The position numbers were made by a program, and so were the translations under genes. 64,000 nucleotides of DNA from Bacillota bacterium (GTDB lineage: Bacteria; Bacillota; Clostridia; Lachnospirales; Bianqueaceae): positions 1-64,000 of the forward strand of contig JAFRUE010000011.1 in NCBI GenBank assembly GCA_017441925.1, in the 5' to 3' direction. The notes below the pieces were generated by a model, which worked only from the letters and a program-made list of their open reading frames with translations, did not search any database and was not told the origin of the DNA. Positions 1 through 7,850 of the stretch are shown here, in pieces. Every line of letters begins with the position of its first letter. The stretch's first letter is position 1.

Positions 1-521
1 GTGCTTCCAAAAGGCGGATGTATGTTTGAGAGCCTTGTTAATTCAGATAGGTCTTAAACTCTGCGGGTTTCATTGAAGAAACAAAACCGGTTTGAGAGCC
101 TTGTTAATTCAGATAGGTCTTAAACTGGTAGTATCAACTGGCCGGCAATCCAGGGGTTTGAGAGCCTTGTTAATTCAGATAGGTCTTAAACTTGCCACTT
201 GTGAATGCGAGCGGTGTTACCGTTTGAGAGCCTTGTTAATTCAGATAGGTCTTAAACGTCGACATTCCCAGGTAGTCCGCGAACTGGGTTTGAGAGCCTT
301 GTTAATTCAGATAGGTCTTAAACCTGCGGTCTATCGCTCTGCGGCGTTACCAGTTTGAGAGCCTTGTTAATTCAGATAGGTCTTAAACTACGATATGCTC
401 CGGATAGGTGACTTCGATGTTTGAGAGCCTTGTTAATTCAGATAGGTCTTAAATAGCCATTGGTGCTACATTATTTCTCTTTATCGTTTGAGAACCTTGT
501 TTTTTCTTATCGATATATAAG
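1..521 (+). CRISPR. CRISPR array (trailer end), type II-like repeat
   Basis: Seven 36-bp direct repeats start at 24, 90, 156, 222, 288, 353 and 419. Each begins GTTTGAGAGCCTTGTT and ends TAGGTCTTAAAC. Spacers are 29-31 bp and all different; bases 1-23 look like the rest of a spacer whose repeat lies off the left edge. The first six repeats are identical; the seventh ends in T instead of C. An eighth, decayed copy at 486-521 keeps GTTTGAGAaCCTTGTT and then diverges. Decay at the right end places the trailer there, so leader and cas genes should lie to the left. The GTTTGAGAG...AAAC form and 36-bp length resemble type II (Cas9) repeats of Firmicutes; the type is inferred because no cas gene or tracrRNA anti-repeat is in the window. 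Confidence 0.97.
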
Positions 522-533
522 GAGTTTTTTACC

Positions 534-1436
534 ATGAAACATCAAATCCCACTTATCATCGATTCGGATCCGGGTGTGGACGATGCGCTGGCGCTGCGGA
601 TGATCTATTGCAGCGGGGCTTTTGACGTGCGGCTTGCCTGCTCGGTAGCCGGCAATGTGAGCCTTGATCTGACGACGGCGAATCTGCTGTATCTGACGCA
701 GATCTGGGGCAGCGGTATTCCGGTCTGCCGCGGCTGTGTCAATCCGCTCGGCGGTTCTGACACCTCCGTACATGGCGCGGGCGGGCTCGGCGGATATCAG
801 CTGCCGCCGTTTGATTCTAAACCTGACGAACGCGGAGCTGTACAGGCGATGTATGAGACGCTGACGGCTTCGGACGAGAGAGTGACGTTTATAACGCTTG
901 GACCGCTGACCAACGTTGCAAAGCTTCTGCAGGAGCATCCGGAGGCAGCCTGCCGGATCGACCGCATTTATGCGATGATCGCTTCAAAAGACGGGACCGG
1001 CAACATCACGGAGTATGCGGAGTTCAACGCCTATTGCGATCCCGCAGCACTCGATATAGTGATACACGCTGGCGTCGTTGTCGTTTTCGCCCCGATGCAT
1101 CTGGGGCGGGAAGCTAAGCTCTCGATGGACGAGATGCTTGCGCGCGCACAGAAGAGTAATGAGAAAAGCATGATGGAGGAGATGTTTGCCGGTTATTACG
1201 ATAGAGCTGTCGGTGACGGATATGTTGCCATGTATGATGCAAATGCCGTCACGGCTCTGCTGCATCCGGAGCTGTATGAATTTGTCCCTTGTAGGGCAGA
1301 AGTCAATCTTGACGAACGTCCCGGGCAGACATTCCTGCCGGAAGACGAAAAAGGACAATTCTTCCGGCTGGAGATCAAGGATCCTCAGGCACTGGCCGAC
1401 GCAATGCTGAAGGACCTTTTCCCCGGCACAGAGTGA
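534..1436 (+). CDS. Nucleoside hydrolase (IUNH family)
   Basis: Predicted 300-aa cytosolic N-ribohydrolase that would split a ribonucleoside into base and ribose. The N-terminal calcium/ribose-binding motif DSDPGVDD sits at residues 10-17. A Gly-rich HGAGGLGG segment and an EFNAYCDP segment follow, both typical of the inosine-uridine family, and the length is normal. The late motif that usually reads HDP/HDA is YDANAV here, so the His that serves as general acid in many family members is replaced by Tyr; substrate preference is therefore uncertain. The ATG has an AAGGAG site at 519-524, inside the remnant of the last CRISPR repeat. The ADP-ribosylglycohydrolase gene follows 50 bp downstream, probably on the same transcript. 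Confidence 0.9.
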   Translation: MKHQIPLIIDSDPGVDDALALRMIYCSGAFDVRLACSVAGNVSLDLTTANLLYLTQIWGSGIPVCRGCVNPLGGSDTSVHGAGGLGGYQLPPFDSKPDERGAVQAMYETLTASDERVTFITLGPLTNVAKLLQEHPEAACRIDRIYAMIASKDGTGNITEYAEFNAYCDPAALDIVIHAGVVVVFAPMHLGREAKLSMDEMLARAQKSNEKSMMEEMFAGYYDRAVGDGYVAMYDANAVTALLHPELYEFVPCRAEVNLDERPGQTFLPEDEKGQFFRLEIKDPQALADAMLKDLFPGTE

Positions 1437-1486
1437 GCCGGATGGGCAAAAAAAAAACCACCGCATAAAGATCAGGAGGTTTCACT

Positions 1487-2284
1487 ATGTACGGAGCGAT
1501 ATTAGGGGACATGATCGGTGCCCCGTATGAATTTGACAGAGGAGATAAAACCAAGGATTTCCCGCTTTTCAGCCGTGGATCGGAGTTCACTGACGACTCG
1601 GTTATGACGATCGCTGTGGCGGAAGCGCTGCTGGGCCTTGGCAGGGACGCAGACGACGAAACAGTCCGTCAGGCGGTCACCCGGTCCATGCAGGCCTGGG
1701 GACGGAAATACCCGTATGCCGGATACGGTGGGCGGTTCAGAGGGTGGCTGACCGAGCGGGATCCGCAGCCTTACAACAGCTGGGGCAACGGATCCGCCAT
1801 GAGGGTTTCTCCGGTGGGCTGGCTCTATGATACGATCGAAGAGACTCGGAAATACGCCGGACTGACGGCGGAGGTTACGCATAACCACCCGGAAGGCATC
1901 AAAGGCGCGGAGTCCACGTCAAGTGCGATCTATCTGGCGCGGACCGGTTCGTCCAAAGAGGACATTAAGGACTATATCGTCCGGGAATTCGGTTATGATC
2001 TGTCCCGGACCTGCGATGAGATCAGACCGTACTATCACCATGTGGAAAGCTGCCAGGAAACTGTCCCCGAAGCCATCACGGCGTTCCTGGAAGGGATGGA
2101 TTTCGAAGATGTGATCCGGACAGCGGTCTCTCTCGGCGGAGACTGTGACACACTGACCTGCATTGCCGGCTCCATCGCGGAAGCTTTTTACGGTGTGCCG
2201 GACGAGCTTAAAGCGGAGTGCCGGAAGAGGCTGCCCGGGGATATGCTCGCAGTCCTGGAGCGGTTTGAAAAGGCCGTCGGCTGA
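1487..2284 (+). CDS. ADP-ribosylglycohydrolase family protein
   Basis: A 265-aa all-alpha ADP-ribosyl hydrolase-type protein. The magnesium-binding FTDDSVMT motif is at residues 34-41, GNGSAMRVSPVGW lies mid-protein, and a GGDCDT motif near the C-terminus completes the two-metal site. Known relatives remove ADP-ribose from proteins such as dinitrogenase reductase or hydrolyse related ADP-ribosyl compounds; the substrate here cannot be read from sequence. AGGAGG at 1474-1479 fixes the start. With the nucleoside hydrolase upstream it forms a pair of N-glycosidic-bond hydrolases acting on ribosyl compounds, which hints at nucleoside or ADP-ribose salvage. It converges with the maturase gene 65 bp beyond its stop. 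Confidence 0.92.
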   Translation: MYGAILGDMIGAPYEFDRGDKTKDFPLFSRGSEFTDDSVMTIAVAEALLGLGRDADDETVRQAVTRSMQAWGRKYPYAGYGGRFRGWLTERDPQPYNSWGNGSAMRVSPVGWLYDTIEETRKYAGLTAEVTHNHPEGIKGAESTSSAIYLARTGSSKEDIKDYIVREFGYDLSRTCDEIRPYYHHVESCQETVPEAITAFLEGMDFEDVIRTAVSLGGDCDTLTCIAGSIAEAFYGVPDELKAECRKRLPGDMLAVLERFEKAVG

Positions 2285-2349
2285 ACGCCGGTACATGACC
2301 GCCTCCAGCGGAATGCCGGCAGCGCATCGGCACAACGCCAACAGAGCGC

Positions 2350-3483
2350 TTATATCCTGCCTTGCCTGCTGCGGATCTCAGCCATCGCGATCTCCTGCAT
2401 CTGCGGGAGAGCGTGATCGAGCAGTGCCTTGAAGGCTCGGCAGTAATAATTATGAACACCCTTCTCGTCTGTAAACCAATCGTTTTTGCAGCCGCCGTTA
2501 CAGATCGTGCTGTACGGGCAGGACGCACATTCGGTTGGTTTTTCTGTGCCCCATTGCAGGAAGGCGCGGGCCCGTTCGCTGTCGGCGAGCTCTGCAAGCG
2601 GTTTGTCACCGAGCTTTCCGATCAGCCATTCGTCCAGCGCGAAGAAATCACAAGGGTAGAGAGATCCGTCCCCTTCTACGACAAGATATGAGCCGCAGCG
2701 GCCGCAGGTCGCGCAGGTGCTGGCATTGTCACCGATCAGGATGTGTATGTAATCTTCAAAAAGCCGGACGCTGTGGTAATTGCCGTTCTGCCAGTCGCGG
2801 TACCACAGGTTGAACAGATCGCAGAGAAAAGTCCCGTACGCTTCCGGCTTGAGCGAATATGGCTCGCAGCCGCGTTCATGCCCGATCGGATCCAGACATC
2901 CGATGAACTGCATATAACGGAAGCCGAGCTTCTTCAGCGTGTTATAGGCGAGGCCTGGGCTGCGCGCCGCGCGGCCGGTGACAACGCAGAGCGCGTTATA
3001 TTCCACATGATGCCTGTCCAGCAGCTGCTTCGCGCGAAGCACTCGGTTCCAGGTGCCTTTCGCAGACGGATCCACCCGGTACAGGTCATGAGCGTCCTTA
3101 AAACCGTCGATCGACAGACCGACCAGGAAGTTTTCTTTGCGCAGGAACTCGGCCCATTCGTCGTCGAGCAGCGTTCCGTTCGTCTGGATCGAAAAGCTGA
3201 TCGTGACACGGGGCGGCTTGCCCGCACGGGCTTTCTCCACAAAGTGACGGTAGAAAGCCAGTCCTGCCACGGTCGGCTCTCCGCCCTGAAAAGTAAAGCC
3301 GATGAACCCGTTCCGGTCGATGGCGCCGTAAGCCTCGTCGATCAGCAGGTCCGCCGTCTCATAAGTCATAATACCGGTGCTTGGCAGCGCGCGGTTCACC
3401 GCTTCATCCGCATAGAAACAGTATCTGCATCGGAGATTGCAGTTACTGGAAGCCGGTTTGATCAAGAGAGAAAGCGCACGCAT
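2350..3483 (-). CDS. Anaerobic sulfatase-maturating enzyme (radical SAM/SPASM)
   Basis: A 377-aa radical SAM enzyme that would oxidise the active-site Cys (or Ser) of a sulfatase to formylglycine under anaerobic conditions. CxxxCxxC (C15, C19, C22) binds the SAM [4Fe-4S] cluster. Two C-terminal Cys-rich stretches (CATCGRCG...CDFF and CASCPYSTICNGGC) are the SPASM domain for the auxiliary clusters. The open frame extends upstream, but ATG at 3483 has a GGAGG site and starts the conserved MRALSLLIKPASS sequence, so it is preferred. It is divergent from a sulfatase carrying a Cys-type CxPxR motif, the expected client. Confidence 0.93.
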   Translation of the reverse strand: MRALSLLIKPASSNCNLRCRYCFYADEAVNRALPSTGIMTYETADLLIDEAYGAIDRNGFIGFTFQGGEPTVAGLAFYRHFVEKARAGKPPRVTISFSIQTNGTLLDDEWAEFLRKENFLVGLSIDGFKDAHDLYRVDPSAKGTWNRVLRAKQLLDRHHVEYNALCVVTGRAARSPGLAYNTLKKLGFRYMQFIGCLDPIGHERGCEPYSLKPEAYGTFLCDLFNLWYRDWQNGNYHSVRLFEDYIHILIGDNASTCATCGRCGSYLVVEGDGSLYPCDFFALDEWLIGKLGDKPLAELADSERARAFLQWGTEKPTECASCPYSTICNGGCKNDWFTDEKGVHNYYCRAFKALLDHALPQMQEIAMAEIRSRQGRI

Positions 3484-3549
3484 GACGGTACCTCCGAAAC
3501 GAATTTGCAGGCGGCCGTTGAGGCCGCGGATAGGCAGTTTTCTGCTCTT

Positions 3550-3578
3550 ATTGTATGCGCGGACGGCAGGGATGTCAA
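3550..3578 (-). promoter_or_regulatory. Sigma-A promoter of the maturase gene
   Basis: Read on the minus strand: TTGACA, a 17-bp spacer and TACAAT, about 65 bp upstream of the maturase start. Confidence 0.75.
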
Positions 3579-3619
3579 GCAGAGGAGAGGCAGCGCAGCC
3601 GGTACGACGCAAATCAAAC

Positions 3620-3648
3620 TTGCTTTTTTACGAAGAAAGTGGTATGGT
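3620..3648 (+). promoter_or_regulatory. Candidate promoter of the sulfatase gene
   Basis: TTGCTT, 17-bp spacer, TATGGT, 44 bp before the sulfatase ATG. It lies back to back with the maturase promoter in the 208-bp divergent region, so a shared regulator is possible. Confidence 0.5.
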
Positions 3649-3691
3649 AGACATTACATTCAGGTTACATATATTGAAGGAGGGATCAGAG

Positions 3692-5026
3692 ATGTCAGAC
3701 CGTCCTAATATTATTTTCTGTTTCTCGGATCAGCAGCGGTGGGATACGCTGGGCTGTTACGGGCAGAAACTGCCGGTCACGCCCAATCTCGACCGGCTCG
3801 CCGCCGAGGGGACACTTTTTGAAAATGCTTTTACATGCCAGCCGGTATGCGGTCCTGCGCGTGCCTGCATCCAGTCCGGACTGTACGCGACGCAGATCGG
3901 TGTTTTCACCAATCACAGGATCCTGCCCGAGGATGCGGACACGATTGCGAAACGCTTTAATCATGCGGGTTATCAGACGGCTTACTGCGGCAAATGGCAT
4001 CTGGCCTCGACCGTCGGCAGCAACTACCGGACCATTGCGGTCCCGGAAGCCCGCCGCGGCGGATTCAAGGACTGGGTCGCAGCGGACGCGCTGGAGTGGA
4101 CCAGCCACGGCTATAACGGATATGTGTTCGACGGGGACATGAATCGCCGCGATTTCTACGGTTACCGCGCAGACTGCATCAACAATTATGCGATCGATTT
4201 TCTGCACCGCCACAAGGCCAAAGAAGAGGAAACCGGCGAGAGACAGCCGTTCTTCCTGTTCATTTCGCAGCTTGAGCCGCATCACCAGAATGATCACGGC
4301 GTTTACGAAGGCCCGGACGGCAGCAAGGAAAGGTTCAAGGATTACGAGGTTCCCGGCGATCTGGTGGGGACAAAGGGTGACTGGCGCGAGAACTATCCGG
4401 ATTATCTGGGACAGTGCCATGACCTTGACGAAAACGTCGGCCGTCTGATGGATACGCTGGAAGCCATGGGCATGAAGGATGACACGATCTTCTTCTATTC
4501 AAGCGACCACGGCAGCCATTTCAAGACGCGCAACGCCGAATACAAGCGTTCCTGCGAGGACGCCAGCCTGCATGTCCCGCTGATCGCGTGGGGCGGGGAT
4601 TTCATGGGCGGACACAAAGTCAGCCAGCTCGTCAGCCTGATCGATGTGGCGCCGACACTGCTTGATTGCGCAGGCCTCGAGATTCCGGACGCTTTCATGG
4701 GCAATTCGATGCGCCGTCTCGTGACCGGTAAGGAAGAGGGTTGGCCGGAGTCCGTATTCGCGCAGATCAGTGAGGTCCAGACGGCCCGTACGGTCCGTAC
4801 CAAGGACTGGAAATACGCGATCAAAGCGCCGGTATTTGACAGCAAGCAGGCCTACAGCGATGTCTATGAAGAGGACAAGCTCTATGATCTGCGGAATGAT
4901 CCGCATGAGCGGACCAATCTGGTAGATGATCCTGCGTACGCGGATGTGCGGGCCGAGCTGCGCAAGCTGGTGGTTTCCTATATGGAAAAGGCGCACGAGC
5001 CCAAGGCCGAGATCATCGTAAAATAA
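3692..5026 (+). CDS. Sulfatase, Cys-type (formylglycine-dependent)
   Basis: A 444-aa type I sulfatase of the alkaline-phosphatase superfamily that would hydrolyse sulfate esters, probably on a sugar. The N-terminal NIIFCFSDQQR carries metal ligands (D13, Q14). C53-G-P-A-R57 is the CxPxR signature in which Cys becomes formylglycine, and SSDHG supplies late metal ligands. There is no evident signal peptide, so action in the cytoplasm on imported oligosaccharide is likely. GAAGGAGGG at 3676-3684 sets the start, although the frame is open further upstream. The divergent neighbour encodes the maturase, and a solute-binding lipoprotein follows 75 bp downstream. The actual substrate (mucin, glycosaminoglycan or algal) is unknown. 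Confidence 0.95.
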   Translation: MSDRPNIIFCFSDQQRWDTLGCYGQKLPVTPNLDRLAAEGTLFENAFTCQPVCGPARACIQSGLYATQIGVFTNHRILPEDADTIAKRFNHAGYQTAYCGKWHLASTVGSNYRTIAVPEARRGGFKDWVAADALEWTSHGYNGYVFDGDMNRRDFYGYRADCINNYAIDFLHRHKAKEEETGERQPFFLFISQLEPHHQNDHGVYEGPDGSKERFKDYEVPGDLVGTKGDWRENYPDYLGQCHDLDENVGRLMDTLEAMGMKDDTIFFYSSDHGSHFKTRNAEYKRSCEDASLHVPLIAWGGDFMGGHKVSQLVSLIDVAPTLLDCAGLEIPDAFMGNSMRRLVTGKEEGWPESVFAQISEVQTARTVRTKDWKYAIKAPVFDSKQAYSDVYEEDKLYDLRNDPHERTNLVDDPAYADVRAELRKLVVSYMEKAHEPKAEIIVK

Positions 5027-5101
5027 TGCTTTTTGATTCAGGTATCCGAGCCGATAAGGCTTTGATATAGCAACTAATTTACAAAGGAGATGGGACAAGC
5101 T

Positions 5102-6895
5102 ATGAAAAAGTTTATGGCGTCTGTTCTTGCCATCGTAATGACCGTTTCCCTGCTCGCTGGATGCAGCGGCGGAAACAGCGGCAAGACAGAGTCCGGCAAG
5201 GCTGAGTCCAGCAAGACGGAGGCCAGTGCGGCGGAAGCCAGCAAGGCCGAAGAGAGCAAGGCTGAGGAAAGTAAGGCTGAAGCTGAGGAGAGCAAGGCTG
5301 AGGAAAGCAAGGCCGAGGAATCCGCGGCGGAGCCTGTTGCGGAAGACAACGGCAGCAGAATCAACAGTGATCGTACCCTGCTGACGAACTGGGACGGCAC
5401 AACAATGGCTCTTCCGATCGTCAGCGACGGAAGTGTTACACTGACCGCGATGCAGTGCATCCGTGACGATCATCCGATCACTCTGGATGGACTGTGGTAT
5501 GTTACAAAGGCTGAGGAAGACACCGGCGTTAAGGTCGAATACACGCAGATTCAGCGCAGCGACTGGTCCACACAGATCACACTGATGTTCGCTTCCGACG
5601 AATACTGCGACATGATCCTTTCCGGCGTTGAGAAGCTCGACACCGAGATCTACGGAGTAGATCAGCAGATCCTGATGCCTCTGGATGACCTGCTGCAGTA
5701 CATGCCGGTCTATAAGGCACGTCTGGATGGAGAAAAGAACACCTGGAAATCCATTATCAATTCCGACGGCAAGATGTACGGTTTTGCCAAGATCGCGGAT
5801 GACGGCTGCCGTCTGAACGGCACCTGGTTCATCAATCAGACCTGGCTGGACAACCTGAAGCTGGAAATGCCGACGACGACAAACGAGCTGCTGGACGTTC
5901 TGCGCGCTTTCATCGCACAGGACGCGAACGGTAACGGCGATCCGTCTGATGAGATCGGATACGAGGCTATTTTCGACGAGATGACCACCAATATCTTCAA
6001 CGCGTGGGGCATCCCGGAGAATGCGAAGCACGTACGTATTGACGACGACGGACATGTTCAGTTCATGCCGTTTGAGAACGGTTACCGCGAAGCGGTCGAC
6101 TACCTGGCGACCATGTACGCGGAAGGCCTGATGGATCAGAAGAACATCACGCAGGATACGAACTCCAAGATCGCTACCTATAACAAGACTTGGGATGAGG
6201 CCGGAGAGCATACCAATATTGGTATGGCGACCTGCCACAGACTGAAGTCCATGGGTTGGGATCTGCTGGAGAACGATCTTGTATGGCTCAAACCGATCAC
6301 GGCAGAGGGATATTCCTTCAAGAACCAGACCTCGATCGGTGCTGCTACCACAGCAGGATATTTCACCTCTCAGAACAAGAATCCGGAAGTTTCCGCTAAG
6401 TGGATCGATTATCTGATGTGCGATCAGTGCATGTATGAGACCTTCTACGGACCGGAAAACACTCTGTGGAGCTGGAATGACGAGATGAAGTGCGAGCTCG
6501 GACCGGAAGGCGACCAGGGCAACAAGAAGTACGCTCTCGGCACCAATGGCCTGTATTATCTGCCCGCATGGTATTACAACGAGACTTTCGTACAGCCGGA
6601 TTACCGCGTAGAGCGTATCGAATACAACGCGTTCTATCAGGAGAACGGTTATGACGAGAAATATCCTTTCGGCATTATCAATAACGGTATCAAGCTTACT
6701 CCGGATCAGTCCGCTGAAATCGCTCAGCTGTTTGCGAACATCGAAGCGCTCTATGACGAGGCTGTGGCTGACATGATCATGCACGGAGTAACGGACGACG
6801 CATGGAACGCCATGATCGACCGTCTTACCGGAGCAGGCGTCGAGAGGTACTGTGAGATCTACCAAGGCGCAGTTGACGAATACCTGGCAGGTTAA
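5102..6895 (+). CDS. Extracellular solute-binding lipoprotein (ABC sugar type)
   Basis: A 597-aa lipoprotein. Residues 1-20 form a signal peptide ending in lipobox LLAGC, with C21 the lipidation site. Residues about 25-80 are a low-complexity Ser/Lys/Ala/Glu linker of SKAEE-like repeats that would tether the domain above the membrane. The rest resembles group 1/LplA-like binding proteins for oligosaccharide importers. The ATG at 5102 is chosen because an alternative ATG at 5090 overlaps the AAAGGAGA site. No permease or ATPase genes are adjacent, so it is an orphan here and must pair with a transporter encoded elsewhere. The sulfatase next door suggests a sulfated glycan ligand, but that is inference. 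Confidence 0.9.
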   Translation: MKKFMASVLAIVMTVSLLAGCSGGNSGKTESGKAESSKTEASAAEASKAEESKAEESKAEAEESKAEESKAEESAAEPVAEDNGSRINSDRTLLTNWDGTTMALPIVSDGSVTLTAMQCIRDDHPITLDGLWYVTKAEEDTGVKVEYTQIQRSDWSTQITLMFASDEYCDMILSGVEKLDTEIYGVDQQILMPLDDLLQYMPVYKARLDGEKNTWKSIINSDGKMYGFAKIADDGCRLNGTWFINQTWLDNLKLEMPTTTNELLDVLRAFIAQDANGNGDPSDEIGYEAIFDEMTTNIFNAWGIPENAKHVRIDDDGHVQFMPFENGYREAVDYLATMYAEGLMDQKNITQDTNSKIATYNKTWDEAGEHTNIGMATCHRLKSMGWDLLENDLVWLKPITAEGYSFKNQTSIGAATTAGYFTSQNKNPEVSAKWIDYLMCDQCMYETFYGPENTLWSWNDEMKCELGPEGDQGNKKYALGTNGLYYLPAWYYNETFVQPDYRVERIEYNAFYQENGYDEKYPFGIINNGIKLTPDQSAEIAQLFANIEALYDEAVADMIMHGVTDDAWNAMIDRLTGAGVERYCEIYQGAVDEYLAG

Positions 6896-6920
6896 ATATC
6901 GATCAAGAACAGTCTGAAGC

Positions 6921-6950
6921 CACCGGCCGAGCAATCGGCCGGTGTTTTTT
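6921..6950 (+). terminator. Rho-independent terminator after the binding protein
   Basis: Perfect 10-bp stem (CACCGGCCGA / TCGGCCGGTG), GCAA loop, then six T. It lies just before the left end of the IS element. Confidence 0.9.
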
Positions 6951-6954
6951 GTAA

Positions 6955-7650
6955 AGTAAAACCACAGGCTAGGCCTGTGGTTCGGGAGAGCTTAAGCGAT
7001 AAAGCAGACATGAAAACCTCCTTTTGCTATAATGAAAATGCGGCTGCCAACTGCATTCATCAAGCAAAAGGAGGGACATTCAAAAGTGGCTTTGAATGAC
7101 ATTAATAGTTTATCGCATACGAAGTGGAATTGCAAATATCATATCGTGTTTGCGCCGAAATACCGACGAAAAGTGTTTTACCATGAAAAGAGGGTAGCAG
7201 TAGGAAAGATTTTGCGGCAACTATGTGAATGGAAAGGAGTAAACATAGTAGAAGCAGAGGTATGCCCGGATCACATACACATGCTGGTGGAGATACCACC
7301 AAAGATAAGTGTGTCGAGTTTCATGGGATATCTGAAAGGGAAGAGCAGCACGATGCTGTATGAGCAATTCGGCGAGTTGAAATATAAATACCGAAGCAGA
7401 GAGTTTTGGTGCAAGGGGTATTATGTGGACACAACGGGAAAGAATACGAGCCGAATTGCGGAATATATCAGGAACCAGCTGAAAGAAGATGAGCTGGGAG
7501 AACAGCTGACAATAAGCGACAGCTGCCCTTTTAAGGGCGGCAAGTAACAGAATCGCAGTTGGCAGTTGTTATTACACGTTTGACGTGTACCGCGAAGAAC
7601 AGAGGGCTATGCCCACATAAGAAAAACCACCCGCTATGCGGGTGGATGAT
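6955..7650 (+). mobile_element. IS200/IS605-type insertion sequence (tnpA only)
   Basis: The left end carries a hairpin AACCACAGGC-TAG-GCCTGTGGTT (6960-6982). The right end carries CCACCCGC-TAT-GCGGGTGG (7627-7645), preceded by AA. The two share the design AACCAC..GC-TAN-GC..GTGG while arm bases differ in complementary fashion, as expected for the subterminal palindromes recognised by a Y1 HUH transposase. No inverted terminal repeats or target duplication are expected for this family. Exact cleavage sites cannot be fixed from one copy. No tnpB accessory gene is present. Confidence 0.85.
7086..7547 (+). CDS. tnpA: IS200-like transposase TnpA (Y1 HUH)
   Basis: A 153-aa single-strand transposase. 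The conserved opening SLSHTKWNCKYHIVFAPKYRRK, the HUH motif in PDHIHMLV, the SSFMGYLKGKSS core and the EYIRNQ helix with the catalytic Tyr are all present, so it looks intact. GTG at 7086 is chosen because AGGAGGG at 7069-7075 is correctly spaced; an open frame from 7032 runs through the untranslated leader. An 11-bp sequence in the leader (7044-7054, CTGCCAACTGC) is the exact reverse complement of 7555-7565 just after the stop, so the mRNA ends could pair. Codon use is AT-richer than the neighbours, in line with acquisition. Confidence 0.95.
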   Translation: MALNDINSLSHTKWNCKYHIVFAPKYRRKVFYHEKRVAVGKILRQLCEWKGVNIVEAEVCPDHIHMLVEIPPKISVSSFMGYLKGKSSTMLYEQFGELKYKYRSREFWCKGYYVDTTGKNTSRIAEYIRNQLKEDELGEQLTISDSCPFKGGK

Positions 7651-7787
7651 TATTTGTGCTTCTTCCGCGTGTTGACGCATGCAGAACTGTCCCTGGCGGC
7701 AGGAATGCGGACGGAGTCCGGTCTTAGCAGCCGTTTTCCTTCATTTGCGGCATCCGGAGAAGAATGAGAACATAGACCTTGTTTTTC

Positions 7788-7816
7788 TTGCGTACTGCAG
7801 AGACTTCATATATAAT
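7788..7816 (+). promoter_or_regulatory. Promoter of the dehydratase-aldolase operon
   Basis: TTGCGT, 17-bp spacer, TATAAT, 34 bp before the UxaA-family start. Confidence 0.75.
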
Positions 7817-7850
7817 AGTCTAAAAGAGTATCGAAAGTGAGGGGTCAAAT

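Noticed and set aside
92..358. Open frame of 88 codons with internal peptide repeats
   Set aside because: It is the CRISPR array read as protein; the repeated peptide is the 36-bp repeat translated across 30-bp spacers.
4499..6934. 811-codon open frame on the minus strand
   Set aside because: Antisense to the sulfatase and binding-protein genes, no recognisable motif and no ribosome site. It results from codon bias of the real genes.
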